Shown piece after piece: positions 61,495 through 64,000 of a stretch of DNA of 64,000 nt (position 1 is the first letter of the stretch; each line of letters starts with the position of its first letter). Both the position numbers and the translations under genes were made by a program. Source of the DNA: Myxococcales bacterium (GTDB lineage Bacteria > Myxococcota_A > UBA9042); the NCBI GenBank assembly GCA_947491025.1, contig CANLIC010000013.1, positions 1-64,000 on the forward strand, in the 5' to 3' direction. The notes beneath the pieces are model-generated. The model was given only the letters and a program-made list of their open reading frames with translations, ran no database searches and was not told the DNA's origin.

Positions 61495-61919
61495 CACGCC
61501 ATGCCCGCTTCGGCGCCCTGGCGCCCCCTGACGGCCTCGAGCAACGAGGCCAACCGCGACAGCAACTCAGTGATGACGAACGGTTTGTCGAGGTGATCAT
61601 CGGCGCCGTAAAGCGGCGCGGTCATCTCGTTGAGGTTGGGGCCGATGGCCGTGAGCATCAGGATGCCGACGTCCTCGAACTCGGGCCTCGCGCGCAGCGC
61701 GCGGCAGACTTCCCAGCCGTTCATCTGCGGCATCATCACGTCCAAGATGACCAGCTCCGGCGGGCTCGCGATCGCCTCGCGCAGCGCTTCCTCGCCGTCG
61801 TGGACCAGCGTGACGTCATAGCCCGCGCCCATCAGCGTCATCCGGAGCATGTCCGCGATCTCAAGGTCGTCTTCGGCGACGAGGATCTTGGCCGCGCGCT
61901 GGTCCTGGGTGACGCTCAT
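61494..61919 (-). CDS. Single-domain response regulator (receiver only)
   Basis: 141 residues. Receiver-domain residues are complete: acidic pair in VAEDDLEIADML (about 14-25), phospho-acceptor Asp in LVILDVMMPQMNGWEV, Thr in ILMLTAIG and Lys in LDKPF. No output domain, so it would signal by protein contact. It overlaps the PEGA gene by 1 nt. No histidine kinase is encoded in the window. Confidence 0.9.
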   Translation of the reverse strand: MSVTQDQRAAKILVAEDDLEIADMLRMTLMGAGYDVTLVHDGEEALREAIASPPELVILDVMMPQMNGWEVCRALRARPEFEDVGILMLTAIGPNLNEMTAPLYGADDHLDKPFVITELLSRLASLLEAVRGRQGAEAGMA

Positions 61920-62037
61920 ATGCCTGCTCCCGCGCGGCCCTGCGTCCGCCGCTCCCGATTTGACTGTCGAAACCCGCGATCACAAGCGCCAAGCGCCTCG
62001 CCCCGCGGCATCATCATGCGCCCAAGCGGCGCGCGGC

Positions 62038-63990
62038 TCAATCCTCCTCGCCGCCAGCGGACGCGTCATTGGCCTTGAGCACGATCTCCTTGGCCTTTGC
62101 GGCGTCAGGGTCGCTGCTCCCCAAGATGAGGGCCGCCTTCTTCGCTTGGTCACGCGCGGTGATGTAGTTCTTTTCCTTCAGGTGCCGCTCAGCGTCCTTG
62201 AGCATCTGGCGCGCCGCGGCCTTGATCTTGTCGTCGAGCTCCATTGCGGCCGTGCTGTCCGGGTCGTAGTTCATCGCCTCTTGGACGGCCTCATGCGCAG
62301 CGTCGTACCGCTTGGCCTTGAAGGCTTGGTCTGCCGCAGCGACGAAGGAGGAACTCACCTTCTTGACCAAGAAGGGCGCGTGATGCCCGTCGATGCGCTT
62401 GTCCGCCTCGTAGGCCTTGACCCATGCTTTGGCAGCCTTGCCGGGGCTGCCTGCGTTGGCCTCTGCGGCTTGAAAGCCCTCCGCCACCTCTCGCATGGCT
62501 TCGCGATCGCTGGTCGCCTTGGCCTTGTCCTTGCGACTAAAGCCGCCGTCGACCACTTGGCTGAGTGCCGTGTCGGCGGCGCTCCACTGTCGGTTGTGGT
62601 AGGCAGTGTACGCCGTTGCAAGCAGCGTCTTGGCGTTGCCGGAGCCGCCCTCGGCCGGCTCCGCGCCTTCCTTGCCCGGCTTGGCGTCGACGGCCGCGGC
62701 GCCTGGCACCGCTGGCTTATCGGGCTTGGCAGCGCCAGGGACCTCTGGCGGCGCCGCGCCTTCGACCATCGTTTCGATCTGCTGCTGCAGGAGCTTCGCC
62801 TCTTGATGTTTCTCGTCGATCTCGAGAATCGCTGTCAGCGCCGCTGCGGCCTCCGACTTCTTGCCGGCCTCGACCGCCGCCCGCGCTTTCTCGAGCTGGC
62901 CGCGGATGAATGCGTCTTGAGAGCCCTTGAGTTCCTCGCGTGCCTCGGAGTACTGCTCCGAGGAACTCGGCACATCCTTGAAGCGGGCCATCGCCGCCGC
63001 GAGGTCGCCCTTTTTGAGCAAGTCCTTGCCCTCGGCGATCGCCTCTTCTGCCTCCAACTCATCGCCAGCTTTGGCCAGAAGCCCCTTGATCTCCGCGTCG
63101 TCTGGCGACTGCTTGCGCGCCGCACGCAGCTTGTCTGTCGCGCCTGCCCAGTCGCGCTCTTCGATCAGCGCCTGGGCCTGCGCGATCAGCTCGGTGACGC
63201 TCTTCGCCTCCGGCGCATCGGCCTCCGCGCCCGTGCTGCTCGCGGCCTCATCGCTGTTGCTCATCACCTGCCACGCCGCGACAGCGCCGCCTGCGAGCAC
63301 CAACAAGCCTGCCACGGCGACGGCAATCCAGAGCCCTGTGTTCCCCTTGGGCTTCAAGACAGGCTTGCGGTCCTGACTCTGGGCGCCGGCCTCAGACTTG
63401 GGAAAGTCGCGGGCGCGCTCGACGGCAGCGCCGACGACGTGGAACTCCATCACCGAAGTGCCGATCTCGATCTGGTCGCCCGAGCGTAGCTTTTGACGTG
63501 CCACCCGCTCGCCGTTGACGTTCGAGCCATTGGCGCCGCCCATGTCGATGATCTCGACTGTATCGCCGCGCCGCAGGAGCCGAAAGTGCTTGCGCGACAC
63601 CGCCGGATCAGCAAGGACGATCTGGCAATCCAAGCCACGCCCGACGAGCTGCTCGCCCTCGTGTAGTCGATGCACCTTGCCGCGATCGGGCCCGGACACA
63701 ACACGAAGCTCGATCGGGATGCCACTCTCGCCGGCGCTCGGCGCCGCAGCTGGCGGCGGCGCGAAGTCGTCCGAATCCAGCATACGGGTCGCGTCTTCCT
63801 CTTGGGACCCGAAAGCTGCGGGATCGTGCAGCGTCCGTGGCGGCCCGCCGTGACCAGCAGGCGGGGCCGACGGCGCGGGCCGGGGCGCGGGCCGCGGGGC
63901 AGCCGCTGGCGCTGGGCGGGCACTCGGCTGCGGACGAGGGGGCGGCGGCGGAGCAGCGCGCGGGGGCGGCGCAGGCGCACGCGAAGGCAT
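62038..63990 (-). CDS. FHA-domain protein with membrane helix and TPR-like region; 5' end uncertain at window edge
   Basis: At least 650 residues from the ATG at 63990; the frame remains open to the window edge (Pro-Thr-Thr codons precede it), so the true start may lie outside. A Pro/Arg/Ala-rich leader (about 1-60) is followed by an FHA domain (KVHRLHEGEQLVGRGLDCQIVLADPAVSRKHFRLLRRGD, GSNVNGERV; about 100-185) that binds phosphothreonine. A membrane helix (GLWIAVAVAGLLVLAGGAVAAW) leads to a periplasmic Lys/Glu/Ala-rich region with helical repeat pairs (AGDELEAEEAIAEGKDLLKKGDLAAAMARFKDV). Such proteins usually connect Ser/Thr kinase signalling to the envelope. Tail ends Gly-Glu-Glu-Asp. Confidence 0.82.
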   Translation of the reverse strand: MPSRAPAPPPRAAPPPPPRPQPSARPAPAAAPRPAPRPAPSAPPAGHGGPPRTLHDPAAFGSQEEDATRMLDSDDFAPPPAAAPSAGESGIPIELRVVSGPDRGKVHRLHEGEQLVGRGLDCQIVLADPAVSRKHFRLLRRGDTVEIIDMGGANGSNVNGERVARQKLRSGDQIEIGTSVMEFHVVGAAVERARDFPKSEAGAQSQDRKPVLKPKGNTGLWIAVAVAGLLVLAGGAVAAWQVMSNSDEAASSTGAEADAPEAKSVTELIAQAQALIEERDWAGATDKLRAARKQSPDDAEIKGLLAKAGDELEAEEAIAEGKDLLKKGDLAAAMARFKDVPSSSEQYSEAREELKGSQDAFIRGQLEKARAAVEAGKKSEAAAALTAILEIDEKHQEAKLLQQQIETMVEGAAPPEVPGAAKPDKPAVPGAAAVDAKPGKEGAEPAEGGSGNAKTLLATAYTAYHNRQWSAADTALSQVVDGGFSRKDKAKATSDREAMREVAEGFQAAEANAGSPGKAAKAWVKAYEADKRIDGHHAPFLVKKVSSSFVAAADQAFKAKRYDAAHEAVQEAMNYDPDSTAAMELDDKIKAAARQMLKDAERHLKEKNYITARDQAKKAALILGSSDPDAAKAKEIVLKANDASAGGEED

Positions 63991-64000
63991 CGTGGTGGGC

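Overview
The window is a clearly high-GC, gene-dense bacterial chromosome segment, most consistent with Myxococcota or a close deltaproteobacterial relative. The support is the tmRNA tag ANDNVEFALAA (from memory, one residue from the Myxococcus tag), a complete Alternative Complex III (act) operon, and many secreted lipoproteins carrying lamin-tail, thrombospondin type 3 and 'CDDGN' Cys-rich repeats joined by Asp/Ala-rich linkers. Most genes lie on the minus strand. Long open frames occur antisense to nearly every gene because of the base composition, and I ignored them.

Layout. 1-343: 3'-truncated ssrA (tmRNA) with its promoter. 0.5-5.5 kb: a Cys-rich repeat lipoprotein and a di-haem cytochrome c peroxidase-like lipoprotein. 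5.6-7.7 kb: a P-domain/fibrinogen-like secreted protein. 7.7-16.8 kb (minus): aldehyde dehydrogenase, TetR regulator, a pentameric ligand-gated ion channel homologue, a four-lamin-tail lipoprotein and a DacB-type D,D-carboxypeptidase. 16.9-23.0 kb (minus): an apparent operon of a thioredoxin-like lipoprotein, an ABC exporter, a small membrane protein and a two-module radical SAM protein. The thioredoxin gene has an in-frame UGA exactly where the first Cys of WCxxC belongs, followed by a SECIS-like hairpin, so I read it as a selenoprotein.

23.1-27.7 kb (plus): three overlapping genes for a methyltransferase, a PI-PLC-like phosphodiesterase and an MFS/spermidine-synthase fusion. 27.8-30.0 kb: a second P-domain protein ending in a TLD domain. 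30.0-35.8 kb: a degenerate polysaccharide deacetylase, an AlbA_2 protein, a sarcosine/N-methyltryptophan oxidase-type enzyme and three tandem AIM24-family genes. 35.8-36.4 kb: a highly structured intergenic region with an elaborate terminator and a 13-codon mini-ORF behind a near-consensus extended Shine-Dalgarno. 36.4-41 kb: an HNH nuclease, an ExbB-ExbD-TonB set and two small exported proteins. 41.2-49.6 kb: actABCDEF, the quinol-oxidising complex feeding a terminal oxidase encoded elsewhere. 49.9-64 kb: a degenerate GGDEF protein, a 1.6-thousand-residue lipoprotein with somatomedin-B, lamin-tail and LamG modules, a YkgJ-type protein, PspA with a small partner, a PEGA protein with a receiver-domain protein, and an FHA/TPR-like protein that may run off the window.

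The main themes are cell-envelope and surface biology (lipoproteins, ExbBD-TonB, PspA, DacB, ACIII) and eukaryote-like extracellular modules. The item most worth follow-up is the selenocysteine thioredoxin/ABC exporter/radical SAM operon.
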